Part shown: positions 10,709-20,353 of the stretch, piece after piece
How the letters are laid out: the number at the start of each line of letters is the position of its first letter
How positions within the stretch are numbered: the stretch's first letter is position 1
Origin: Cinnamomum chago
Taxonomy: Eukaryota > Streptophyta > Magnoliopsida > Laurales > Lauraceae
DNA length: 64,000 bases
Direction: 5' to 3'
Assembly: GCA_038049695.1 (NCBI GenBank)
Contig: CP142452.1
Coordinates: forward strand, 34,088,501-34,152,500
Program-made: the position numbers and the translations under genes
Notes under the pieces: model-generated
What the model was told of the DNA's origin: nothing
The model's database searches: none
Seen by the model: only the letters and a program-made list of their open reading frames with translations

Positions 10709-10815
10709 TCTTTGTACTTGTACAACGCTTCTGGATTCAATGAAACTACAGTTCTCCACAATTTGTAGCAATCTGGCATCCTGACAGTGACAATGGTGCG
10801 AAGTTGGAAGACCGT

Positions 10816-11446
10816 CTAAGGCCGGCACTCAGCCACCTAGACGAGTATCCGCCACGGCCCATATCTAAGGTTGGCACTCAGCCACCTAGATGAGTTGCCG
10901 AAACGGCCCATATCTAAGGTTGGCACTCAGCCACCTAGATGAGTCGCCGAAACGGCCCATGTCTAAGGTTGGCACTCAGCCACCTAGACGAGCTGCCGAA
11001 ACGGACCATGTCTAAGGCCGGCACTCAGCCACCTAGACGAGTATCCGCCACGGCCCATATCTAAGGTTGGCGCTCAGCCACCTAGATGAGTTGCCGAAAC
11101 GGCCCATGTCTAAGGTTGGCACTCAGCCACCTAGACGAGCTGCCGAAACGGACCATGTCTAAGGTCGGCACTCAGCCACCTAGATGAGTTTCCGTCACGG
11201 CCCATGTCTAAGGTTGGCACTCAGCCACCTAGACGAGCTGCCGAAACGGACCATGTCTAAGGTCGGCACTCAGCCACCTAGATGAGTTTCCGTCACGGCC
11301 CATATCTAAGGTTGGCACTCAGCCTCCTAGATGAGTTGCCGAAACGGACCATGTCTCAGGCTGGCACTCAGCCACCTAGACGAGTTTCCGAAACAGCCCA
11401 TGTCTAAGGCTGGTACTCAGCCACCTAGACCAGCCGAAACGGCACC
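10816..11446 (+). repeat. Tandem 49-bp repeats (13 units) downstream of pol
   Basis: Units begin CTAAGG and recur at exactly 49-bp spacing from 10816 through 11404 (10816, 10865, 10914 and so on); the last is shortened. Each carries 'GGCACTCAGCCACCTAGA'. The period is not a multiple of three and the frames do not persist, so this is not coding. The array lies between the end of sense gag-pol and the 3' end of the antisense gene, where the two transcripts would converge. Tandem arrays in this position are known from Tat/Grande-type elements. Stretches on either side (10709-10815, 11447-11718) show no gene. Confidence 0.92.
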
Positions 11447-11718
11447 AGTTTTCCAACACGGAAATCTGGTTTCGCCGAAATACATGGGGCTTCCAAAGGG
11501 TCAGCGCTCGCAGAGAACCCTGATCAGGTCGGTCTACTCTGGTCCGAAGTCACACCCAAATTCACAACACTCACGGAAAGCGTACAAAGGAAAGCAAGTA
11601 AAAGCCACACCACACAGGAGAAAAATATGAGAAAGAGTCTTTCATTGATAGCATTGATTTACATCGAGACAGTTTGAAACAAAGACTACATTTTATAAAG
11701 AAAAGAAAAAAGAGGAAG

Positions 11719-13963
11719 TTAAGTCGATGGCTCTGCTTCTAGGTCCTCGATGACGACCACGGCGGCCTCGGCTTGAGGAGCTTCTTCAACGGGGTCAGGC
11801 GTTGGCTCGGAAGGGACTTCGGCCGGGGTGGCAGGGGTCTCGGCCAGGGCCTCATCTAGGGGCTCCTCTCCGAGCTCGGGGAGACTCTGATGTATCGGAT
11901 CATCTGCAGGAACCCCCATCTTCTTCAACACGGCCTTGCAGCCGAGCCGGTACAGCTTCGGGCTGAGCGCCGTGATTTGATCAACGTAAATCTTCGCAGC
12001 TTCCTCAGTCCCCTCCAGGAAGGCGGCATCGACCTCAGCTTGTTTCGATGCAAGGAGTTCCTCCTTCGATGCAAGGAGTTCCTCCTTCGCCTTCCTTTCC
12101 AGCTCCAGCTCGGCCTTGAACCCCGCCGAACTCTTCTCCTCTGCCTGGAGCTTCGTTTGCCATTCGAAGCCCTCTGACCTTGCTTTGCAGAGGTCGCTGG
12201 CCATCATATCTGACTGAGCCTTGAGCTCCGCAGTCTTGGCCGCCTCCGCCTTCAGCTCCTCCTTGGCCGCTCGCAGTTCGGATTCGGCTTTCTGCTTTTC
12301 CTTTGCCAGGCGAGCCAACCGACTGTCCTCCTCCGCTATCCTGTCCGCGACTATCTGGAGCCTTTGGACAGCCTGCAGCGGATCAAACAAAAGAAGCTCA
12401 GCATGAAAGCAAGAAATATTTAAAGATAGAAACACCTGTGACCAGGAAAGTCGGGCACTTACAGCGAGGGAGTGCTGTATGGTCCTCATAAGCAGCAGGG
12501 GGGTGTCTTCCGACCTGTGCCTCTCCATGTCCCTGGGGAGCGCACAGGCTCGGCTGAGCGCCGCGATGACATCCGGGCTCCCCACCAGTCTATCCCCAGC
12601 ATTTAGGGGCCTCCCCTTCCTCAGCTCCATGTCCGGCCTGAACTCGGCCGGCTCAGCACCCGGGGACGTTGCCGCCTGGGGCTCGGAGCGACTCTCCGCC
12701 AGAGGAACTGCCGGGGTGGGCACCATGTCCACTGCCGTTTCCCTCGCAGCTCGTGGGGAACTTTGCCGTGGTCGCTCCTCCCGCTCCGGCTCCTTCCCCT
12801 TCGCCTTTTTCCTCGGCCTCTCGCTTTCCGAGACTGGGGAAGGTCGGGCCTCAATTCTAGCAGGGACGATGGTCCCGAAGGAGGGCGAGGCAGTGCGGGT
12901 TGCGGCAACCTTTCTACCGCCTCCGAGGACGGCGTTCGCCAGACTCTTTGGCTGAAACGCGGGCCTGCGCCTCTCCATATCTTCGACTTCGGCCTCGGCA
13001 CCGGAAGTATAGTTCTCAACTTCCCTTGTCGGAGAGTCTACCTCGGCTCCGGAGGTATATTCTTCAATTTCCCTTAGCGGGATGCCCGTGACCACGGCCA
13101 ACGTTGCGGACGCTTCCGCAACCGTGACGGTCCCGCTGGTTTCTGCTGGATCGGGGGCGAATCTCTCCGGGTTGCCGGATTTCCGTGTGTAAGACACGTA
13201 TCTCGGCTCGTACTTCAGAAGAGAGTAGGCAGCTCTTGTGTGGTGGCCGTGGTAGCAGTACACCTTGCTCAGCCAAGGTGAGTGCCTTCTCCAGCCGTTC
13301 AGCTGGGCTTCACGCTTGCGCTGAGAAAGGCCTGCGAAAAACAGCTGAGTTAGAATTCGGCAGCAGAAATAAAACAAAAAAAAAAAAAAGGGGGGAAAGG
13401 GAAAATCCGAAACCCAAAGGGGTTAGGTCTTTACTCGGTGGAGTCCCGAAGCGTCGAGGGACTCGGACCCTCCTAGCTACTTCGGTCTCGGTCTCGCCGA
13501 ACTCCCAGTTTCCCGAGACGAGCAGACGGTCATCTCCGGCGTATTTATTGGAGTCCTCCAGCGCCGTGACGAGGGGTTGGCACTTCGCCTTGACGCGAAG
13601 GTAATAGGTGACCCCGTCCCTGGTCTTGCAGAGGTCATATATATCCTCTATATCATGGACGCCGAGACTGATGTCTAGAATCCTATTCAGCTCGGCGACG
13701 CCCATGATTATTTTATACCCATTGGGCATTAGCTGGCAGGGGCTGAGGTTCCAGGTCTCCAAACAAGACCTAAGAAGAGGGTGCACGGGGAATCTGACCC
13801 CACCCTCGATGACGGCTATCAGAGGGAACGGCATCCAGCCGTTGCGGAAAGCATAAACAGAAGGGTCGGCTGCCATGATCCGGACCTCGTCCGGGATCAT
13901 GTAAACTCTCCTAAGGTTAGCCAGGCCTGACGGGGAATCTATCCAATGGGTGAAAATCCCCAT
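11719..13963 (-). CDS. Antisense three-exon gene in element 1 (gypsy-type transposon domain + coiled coil)
   Basis: Minus-strand gene between pol and the 3' LTR. Exons: 13963-13435, 13331-12463, 12372-11719; together 683 codons with no stop. Intron 1 (103 bp) is GTAAAG...CGCAG, phase 1; intron 2 (90 bp) is GTAAGT...CTGCAG, phase 0. The same junctions occur in two other copies (38716/38632 and 58777/58868), which supports them. Exon 1 resembles the plant 'putative gypsy type transposon' domain (Pfam Transposase_28/PF04195, from memory): start MGIFTHW, then PFPL, 'LMPNGYKIIMGVAEL', 'GVHDIEDIYDLC'. Exon 2 is basic and Pro/Ser/Glu-rich and ends in a conserved CALPRDMERH block. Exon 3 is a long heptad-rich coiled coil with a duplicated LLASKEE unit, then a conserved C-terminal motif (GCKAVLKKMGV, DDPI). 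Function unknown; a nuclear or structural role is only a guess. Confidence 0.8.
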
Positions 13964-14207
13964 TTCCGGATCTAAGAAACCCTAGGGGCTAGGTCTGGAA
14001 TGTAAATGAAGGAGGAGGGAGCGGAAGAAAACTCACTGGTTTGACGGGGCAAAGTCAGACTCCGACTGACGGATGTGGGCGACTACTGTTGGGAAACAGT
14101 ACGAGGTCTGGTCCTAGTCCGGTGGCACTAGTTCTAGCAGGAAACAGAAGTCCAGGCAGAGAGCAGAGGAATTGAGAGCGAAAATGGCAAAGGGAGAAGA
14201 CGAAAAT

Positions 14208-14217
14208 GAATATAAAG
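14208..14217 (-). promoter_or_regulatory. TATA-like box for the antisense gene, element 1
   Basis: Minus strand CTTTATATTC, preceded by GGCGCCCATTCCTCCC, about 250 bp upstream of the antisense ATG. The other two copies carry a TATA box in the same context and at similar distance (39571-39585 and 57923-57929), which argues for a dedicated antisense promoter rather than chance. The remaining 13964-14591 interval shows no other gene. Confidence 0.5.
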
Positions 14218-14580
14218 GGGAGGAATGGGCGCCATTCCGGAATTCGAAGCAGGACACGCGTGAGATGTCGCCTCGGCTTGCGTCGCATCCCCCCTCGAAA
14301 AGGCAAGATAGCCTACCGGGCAATAACGCGTGGCGCTGTGGCAGTGATGGTTCGCCTTCCCATGCTAATCATAGCCCCCGCATTTATTACCCCCTTTATT
14401 ATCTCTGGCAGACGAAGCAACGGCGGCGTCCGGCGCCGAATAAGTCAGAACCCTTAAACAAAATCAGATGGAAGGCGAGCACTGTCCGTCTCGGGAGATC
14501 GGTTCAGTTCTCAACCCTAGTGCGGGGGATCGGTCCAGCTCTTAACCTTAGTGCCCGAGAGAGCCCTAGAGGTCAAGAAC

Positions 14581-14591
14581 TGAGGGGCTAT
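14581..14591 (+). other. Polypurine tract, element 1
   Basis: TGAGGGGCTAT immediately precedes the 3' LTR, in the position of the plus-strand primer. The equivalent in elements 2 and 3 ends AGGGCAAT or GGGGCAAT before TGTGTGGGG. Confidence 0.65.
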
Positions 14592-15309
14592 TGTGTGGGG
14601 GCCCATTCCGTGAACTAGTTTCTCTTGGTCTCGGCTAGGGTGTGCTCGGTTAGCTACTGTTTAGGGGACCACGTCCCTTGATCTCGGCTACGATCCGATC
14701 TACTTCGGTCTCGGCACTACGTGCTGGTCTCGGCCAAACAGAATTCAGTTCGGCCGCGCATATCGTTTAGTCTCGGCAATGCAAGCTCGGCAATGCGGAA
14801 TTGCGCTTGCAGCTGATAGCCGCGGCCCTATCGTGGCAAAGCCCAAGGAAGGGATCTGATGGGACTTCAGCCACCACCAGATCAGGGCAGGATCAGGCCC
14901 AATGTGACTGACATTAAATGCATTGTGGGCTGATCGGACCCACATTAAATGCAGTATGGGCTATGATGGACCTTCATTAATGGCTTTGTGGGCTGATGTG
15001 ACCCAGGTCACATCACCAAGCCCACTGGCATTCACCCAAGACTGTCCCATATATAAGGCACGAGCCAAAGGGAGCAAGGGGTAAGCACTCTCACAAAAAC
15101 ACCCAGTCTTTCTTCTTCCTCTTCTTCTTCTTCTCCGATCCATTGCTGACTTAAGCATCGGAGAGCCCTGCGCTGCCCAGAGCCAGGGTCCTCTGACCTT
15201 TGTCTTTCTCCTCTTTCAGGCTCAGGTCGTCGCAGCTATCTCCTCCATGCATTGAATAAGTCCTAAGAGGCATCCTGATCTTGTGAGTATTATTATTTCT
15301 GCACTTACA
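14592..15309 (+). repeat. 3' LTR of Gypsy element 1
   Basis: 718 bp, same ends as the 5' LTR. Only one mismatch was found by eye over the full length (T in ATCGTTTAG against C in the 5' copy). Followed by the duplicated target AAGGT at 15310-15314. Confidence 0.95.
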
Positions 15310-15938
15310 AAGGTTATACTCTAAACTATTTCTATCGATTTTTTATTTTAGACCTTTACATTATAACTACCATTGATTACATTGCCTGTGTTTAGCATGG
15401 GGGGCTTTCGCTAGTATAGTACTGAGAAAAAGAAGGCAGTCAATGGATTTTGATCCTGTGATCCATGGAGAAGCAAATGAAATGAGAGTTGTACTATTGC
15501 CTTTTGAGGTGAGAGGTTTGAACTTGTTTTAACCTATATGTGAAAATTTTGGGACCCAATTTTACACAATTTTCACACTTCATTTACAGACATGTATATA
15601 TACAATTACATATGTAAATTTACAAACAAACGACCCCAGAGGGGCTTTTGTTGTTTGGACTTCTGAACACATTATATACAGAATTTCTCTCACACAGTAA
15701 ATTGCTTACCAACAGTGGCAGTCTAAATACTTCTAGCATAATGGAAAATCAGATAGAAGGTTTATGAGACAGAGGCCGTACTTTGTTAATAACGTGCTCT
15801 GGTGCATGTATGGTGATATAATATCATGTTTCGATCTAAGATCACCAAATAGATGATAAATATATATATATATATAAAGGAAGGATCTCAGTAGAAAAGA
15901 AAAGAAAATACAATATAGATAAAAGGGAAGAAGCTCAC
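15310..15938 (-). other. Phosphatase intron 4, proximal part
   Basis: Non-coding DNA between the Gypsy insertion and phosphatase exon 4. It has an AT dinucleotide run (15861-15877). Near its left end is a Helitron-like terminus, described separately. No exon is seen. It begins with the right-hand target duplication of element 1. Confidence 0.6.
15389..15414 (+). mobile_element. Possible Helitron-like 3' end
   Basis: A GC-rich imperfect hairpin (CTGTGTTTAGCATGGGGGGC) followed by a short spacer and CTAG then T. Helitrons end with a hairpin and CTRR before a host T. Related motifs occur near 3873, 19910 and 20322. The 5' end cannot be found by eye and the hairpin is degenerate, so this is a weak call. 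Confidence 0.28.
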
Positions 15939-18525
15939 CGCACATATCGTCTTGTGTAAATGTAGTAACCATTGATGTCCCAGATTTCCCACCAGCATAT
16001 TGTACTTGCTGTGGCTTGTTATCTCCACTTACCCAAGTTAATTTCATCTACAACAAGTTTACTTGTGGCTAAATAAACATGTAAAAAAGATGCACAAAAT
16101 ACATACTTGTGTGTATGCGTGTGTTATAGGTTGGATGGGGGCTGCAGAGTGGACCAACTGTCTATCCATTGCGCTCAATTTTTAAGCCCAATTAAGTCCA
16201 GGGACATATAGGTTGGCCCCACTTTGATCTTTTGATCCCCCTCTGTCGCATTAACAATGGGGTCCACTCGGTGGTCCTCACCATTAGACAGACTCTGAGG
16301 ACCGTCTTTACAGGTCCGGTTCCCACAAAATGGACCAGGCTTGACCATTCCCCTTGTGTGCAAGTATAGTATTCATTTACTCGTGCTTATTTATACGATG
16401 AATATACAACAGTACTGTACAAGTATTTTCAAACTGGGAGTACTTACCGATTTTCCGGTTGAGTCTACACTTGAGAGGTGACCGTATAAAGGCATCTGAG
16501 GATTAGCAAAGCTCACTGGGCTTGATCTCTTCAAAATGCATGGGGTCTGAAACCCACCAGCAAAGTAAACGAATTCGATGTCTGTTCTAATGTTAATGAC
16601 ATGGAATGTTAAAGAGCCACTGCATGTTGTTACGACACAGACACCCTTTACATATTTCTTACATTCCTTCTTCTCACATTTCAGATAGGCAGGGTCTATG
16701 GTCATGTACTGGCCCTGCAACAAATCATAAAGAACTCAGGTTTTGTTAGAATCTAACCTATCGGTTTCATTAATAAGGTTGGCTGCATTTGGGGTAAAAT
16801 CAATCTAATTTTTTTACCCTATCTTTCGTTGGTTATTGCTGCATATTTTCTTTGAACTTTTATCATTCTTGTATTTGTTTGCAATTCAATATAAGTCTCA
16901 CATTAATGAATATGCTTTTCTTTTTCTTGAATGCGCTAGGGTTTGGGCTTTCTATCACTTAATTTAAGTGCAACCCAGTTATTAAACGGCCCTAATTACA
17001 TATCCAAGTCCGACGCAAAGCGGATGGGCAGGGACTGGGACCGGGCTGGCCCGGCCCATGAACACCTCTAATCTCTTAGATTATAGTGGGGAGGTGATAG
17101 ATTGTAACGGTCTCGCGAGACATGACCAAATGGTTGGTGGACACATGGTGGTGAGGTGTCAGTGTGAGGAGGCTCTATTTTCAAAACCTTATACAAATAA
17201 AGAGTTCAAAATTTATTAGCAAAAGATCGCACTTTCAATGACTACGGATCCATATTCATAAAAATTTGAGAATCCAATTGGGTTTTACAATTTTATAGAT
17301 AAATCAAAACTAAAAATTGATGGATAAGAATGGGGAGAGGGCACTTATAGATGGTTTAACACATAAAAATGAAGACCACGACGAAGATCCAACGGTTCGG
17401 TCCATTCAAATGTGTGTCAATCCTTGGGATTACTGCTATCGAAGGGATCCCTATTAGTTGCTAGATTTGGATTGGGGGGAGATCCCTATTGGCTGCTAGG
17501 TTTGGATGAATTGCTTAGGTGGCAAAAAAAAAAAAAAAAAAAAAAAAACCTCATATAATAGTATATAAATATCGTGAAGGACCTTGTGAGAAAGTACTAT
17601 TTCATCTGGATCTGCCAAATCGGACTCCATCCCCAACTTCCAATCGTGGAAAGTGAAACCCATGAAATTGATCTCTAGTCGAGAATTCTAGATCTCTATA
17701 ACAGGTGTCTATCCAAATTGAGATAGTCCAAGACCGGGTTTATAGTGGCCAAATCTTCTAGTAGGTGGCGTTTTGTATATCCCGGATTTTACCAATCATC
17801 AACAGTAATGGGGTCCACGCGTTCCTCTTCTTTAAAAAAAAAAAAAAATTTGGTCTTTTCTTAGCACAATGAGGTACATAGAATTTTATAGACTAAAGAT
17901 TTTTGGCGTAGCCATAGCGACCCTGTATTCCACTAAATAATTGCATAATTCCTTAAAATTATAATTAAGATTTCTTTAGAAAAATCTGAAAAAAGGGACA
18001 TACCTTGACAGGATAATGGCAGAGAAGTGGAAGCGTGCTCGTGTCCCCAGTCTGAAAATAGAGCCAAGCATTCTGAGGACAGTTGGAAACACTGTCCATG
18101 TCCAAAAACCATGAAAGACGTAGTAAGCAACCAACAGAGGAGAAAGAAAGAAATAACATCAACAACAACAACAACAACAAAAGACTTCTTAAAATGGCGT
18201 TATGATCATTCATTACTTACTCCGAATGAGAAGGTGAGATCATCCCAATCCAATCAGATTCTGCAGGAAGAAGTACCCCACTGACAGTAACTGTCACATA
18301 CTCCTCATTTGAAAGTGCTGAATTTGAGCTGATATTAACTTCAAGATATGGATTTCGGTCAGGACAGTCACCAAGTTCTCTTCTGTTTATGACCCGAAAA
18401 TCCGATATCGCCGTGTGTCCATGATGGTATTCAGCAGTTGAGTTAAGTAAATGGGAAGAAGATGGTTCAAAGAAGAGGAACAAGAAGGATATCAAGAAAA
18501 CCCATGAAAGATTGCACTCTTTCAT
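15939..18525 (-). CDS. Purple acid phosphatase (large plant type), exons 1-4, 5' part of gene
   Basis: Four exons join in frame: 18525-18221, 18091-18004, 16714-16448, 16047-15939, with donors GTAAGT, GTATGT, GTAAGT, GTGAGC and acceptors CAG, CAG, TAG. The product starts with a hydrophobic signal peptide (MKECNLSWVFLISFLFLFF). An N-terminal fibronectin-like region of metallophosphoesterase-type plant PAPs follows: SGVLLPAESDWIGMISPS, a cysteine cluster (CEKKECKKYVKGVC), FHVINIRTDIEFVYFAGG, SFANPQMPLYGHLSS, and LTWVSGDNKPQQVQYAGG ending at DDMC. Family knowledge says the catalytic Fe/Zn phosphoesterase domain follows in later exons. None is visible before the left window edge: Gypsy element 1 and the LINE lie there. 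So either intron 4 is over 14 kb or the gene is truncated. The product would be secreted or wall-located. Family assignment is sure; the subgroup is not. Confidence 0.85.
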
Positions 18526-18599
18526 TGATGATTCAATCTGGAAAAATGGTGAGAAGGTCTAGAGAAGATTTTGAATTCTGGGTTGGTTTTTGCTTTGTG

Positions 18600-18608
18600 T
18601 TATATATA
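18600..18608 (-). promoter_or_regulatory. TATA box of the phosphatase gene
   Basis: Minus strand TATATATAA about 75-85 bp upstream of the ATG at 18525. It implies a short 5' UTR of roughly 45-55 nt. Confidence 0.5.
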
Positions 18609-18612
18609 TTTC

Positions 18613-18988
18613 GTACTAAAGAGAAGAGATTGAGATAGAAACATGGAGGGCATCTGTGGGTTGTCATTTGCGGATTAGTCGATGGAGTGTCGCCGTGAAT
18701 ATCGTCACGTCTAGCTATCAGATACAGCCGGTCTACAGACCCATATGCTTAGATGCTGTTAGACGCTCGGGCGGTTATTACATGGAAGTTCTGTTACTCG
18801 TTTTGCATGGGCGGGATTTCAGCTGTATCCACTGATATTTATTCATCAGTAGGCCCCACCTTAGGAATACAGACCGGTTGAAATCACTACCATAACTTCT
18901 ATGAAAAAGCTATAAAAAAAAAAAATGAAGACAAGTTGACAACAATCAGAATCATGCCGACTGTTAGATTTGTGAATCCTCAGTGAAA
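18613..18988. other. Phosphatase upstream region, no gene
   Basis: Intergenic DNA upstream of the phosphatase promoter. No coding frame or recognisable element is visible, apart from a short poly-A run near 18915. Confidence 0.5.
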
Positions 18989-19009
18989 ACGAGTGGAACT
19001 CTAGGTGGG

Positions 19010-19810
19010 GATCTTTTATTGAAATTCGAATCGTTCAAACATAAATGCTATGGACTTGGTTAGGAGATGATCAGGCTCTCGGTTTGATTATTTGGGAAGG
19101 ATTAGCCTCCTGATAACCTGAAAAGGAAAGCAAAGGGCAAAAGGTCAGAACCCCTGGTTGTAGGCAGCCGAAGGCACTCTAATGCCTGAGTTAGTTTGGT
19201 GACTAAACTGAGGAGAAATGAATGAGGAAGAAGAGAGTATGTATGTCTTTATGTCTTTCATACCTTAGGTGGTTTTATCTCATGCATATATATAGGAGTG
19301 AGTGTCATCATTGGACCAGACCCCTTAGTGGGGGTAGGTGGAGATGGAAGTCCCATCGATCTGTACTTTGCCCCCTGAGTGGGGTTAGGTAAAAAGAGAA
19401 TGTCCCATCGGACCATGTCCCAATGACTGGTGATGTGATTGTTAGATAAGTCTGTCTACTTATCTAGATCGGGCATCCACTCTTCCTGTCAGTTCGTCGT
19501 TTGCCTCTGCGTCAGCGCATTTATGGATGAATCACTCTTCCTATCAGTTATCTGTTTGCCTCTGCGTCAGCGCATTTATGGCTGAATAACAGCAGAGACT
19601 GAGACCCGCTCTGGGCCGAGACCGAGACAAGCCTTGGAAGGCATCTACACCGAGACCGAGACGAGACCCCACAAATACCTTCACCGAGATGAGCTTCGGG
19701 ACCTCCAGGCTGGTCCTTAGCCGAACTCGATGTGCATTGGCCGAGATCAAGACAATCCGACCTTTAGAATAACTACTGTTGAACAAACTTAGACTTGCCC
19801 CATGTGGCTG
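19010..19810 (-). repeat. Old solo LTR (or LTR remnant) of a Tat-type Gypsy family
   Basis: Aligns by eye, with much divergence, to the LTR at 56908-57572. Shared order on plus: 'GGTCAGA-CCCCTGG', 'AGCCGAAGGCACTC-AATGC', a TATATATA core, 'GAGTGTCATCATTGGAC', paired GATAAG motifs (19445-19464), 'GCATTTATGGCTGAAT' and GAGACCGAGAC blocks. No gag-pol lies beside it. Exact ends and TSD were not resolved. A 19-bp inverted repeat (about 18989-19007 and 19826-19844, core GAGTGGAACTCTAG) brackets it. Confidence 0.6.
19445..19464 (-). promoter_or_regulatory. Inverted GATAAG pair (hairpin) in the old LTR
   Basis: GATAAGTCTGTCTACTTATC: a 7-bp perfect stem with 6-nt loop, at the same relative place as the GATAAGG/CCTTATC palindrome in the LTRs at 40169 and 57293. 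Both stem arms differ from those copies yet still pair. GATAAG matches the plant I-box/GATA-factor core. Confidence 0.4.
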
Positions 19811-19909
19811 AAGGTGAGTTACACCCTAGAGTTCCACTCCTTTTAACTTAGGATTTTTTTAAGTTAAAAGATCTATGGGACCAGGATTGGCCGCTCGCAT
19901 CTATTGATA

Positions 19910-19939
19910 CTAGCAAAACATGCCCGCACTAAGCCCGGG
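19910..19939 (-). mobile_element. Helitron-like 3' terminus
   Basis: On the minus strand GCCCGGGCTTAGTGCGGGC forms a near-hairpin, followed by ATGTTTTG and the terminal CTAG (19913-19910) then T. This matches the Helitron rule of hairpin plus CTRR. The element body would extend rightward; its 5' TC end was not located. Confidence 0.4.
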
Positions 19940-20321
19940 CCCAAAATAAAAATATATTTAATTTGGGACACTTTTTGAAATACTGATCAATGATAACAAA
20001 AAAGCCTAAACAAAAAAATACCATTATTAATTTTAAATATTAAAATTTAAAATATTTTAAAATTTGAGTTACCTTTGGATGTGAGATAAGAAGAGGTTTA
20101 AGTGAGAGAATAAAAAAAGGGATCTTTGTTAAAGAAATTTTAGGAAAACTATAAATATAACAATAAAAACTCCCTAAGATTTCTCTATGAACTCAAAATC
20201 AGTTAAATTAAAATTAAAATTGAAACTGAGCTCCAATTTCATAATCAACTGCAAAATCAGGGTCGTCAATTGAATCTTATCCCTTTCGTGGTGAGGGGAT
20301 GTTAGAACATAATCGTGGTCC

Positions 20322-20353
20322 ATAGCAAAACATGCCCGTACTTAGCACGGGCA
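20322..20353 (-). mobile_element. Second Helitron-like 3' terminus
   Basis: Nearly the same sequence as at 19910. Minus strand GCCCGTGCTAAGTACGGGC is a clean stem-loop, then ATGTTTTG and CTATGG, so the final CTRR is imperfect. Two related ends 410 bp apart in the same orientation suggest nested or tandem insertions of one family. Confidence 0.35.

Larger units (their letters stand above)
4021..15309 (+). mobile_element. Complete Ty3/Gypsy retrotransposon, Tat-type (element 1)
   Basis: 11,289-bp element bounded by two 718-bp LTRs (TG...CA) and flanked by the 5-bp duplication AAGGT (4016-4020 and 15310-15314). In order: LTR, PBS, one open gag-pol frame, 13 tandem 49-bp repeats, an antisense three-exon gene, polypurine tract, LTR. 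The two LTRs differ at one position by eye (C at 4196 against T in the equivalent 3' LTR position, giving one residue change in a shadow frame), so insertion is very recent. Dual RNase H domains and an extra gene between pol and the 3' LTR fit the Tat lineage (Tat/Retand/Grande group); the exact clade is inference. Every cis signal and frame appears intact, so the copy may be autonomous. Confidence 0.95.

Noticed and set aside
10816..11446. Array considered as CRISPR-like
   Set aside because: Direct head-to-tail repeats without unique spacers, in a plant retrotransposon.
12479..12955. 158-codon plus-strand frame
   Set aside because: Opposite strand of antisense exon 2. GC-rich composition keeps several frames open.
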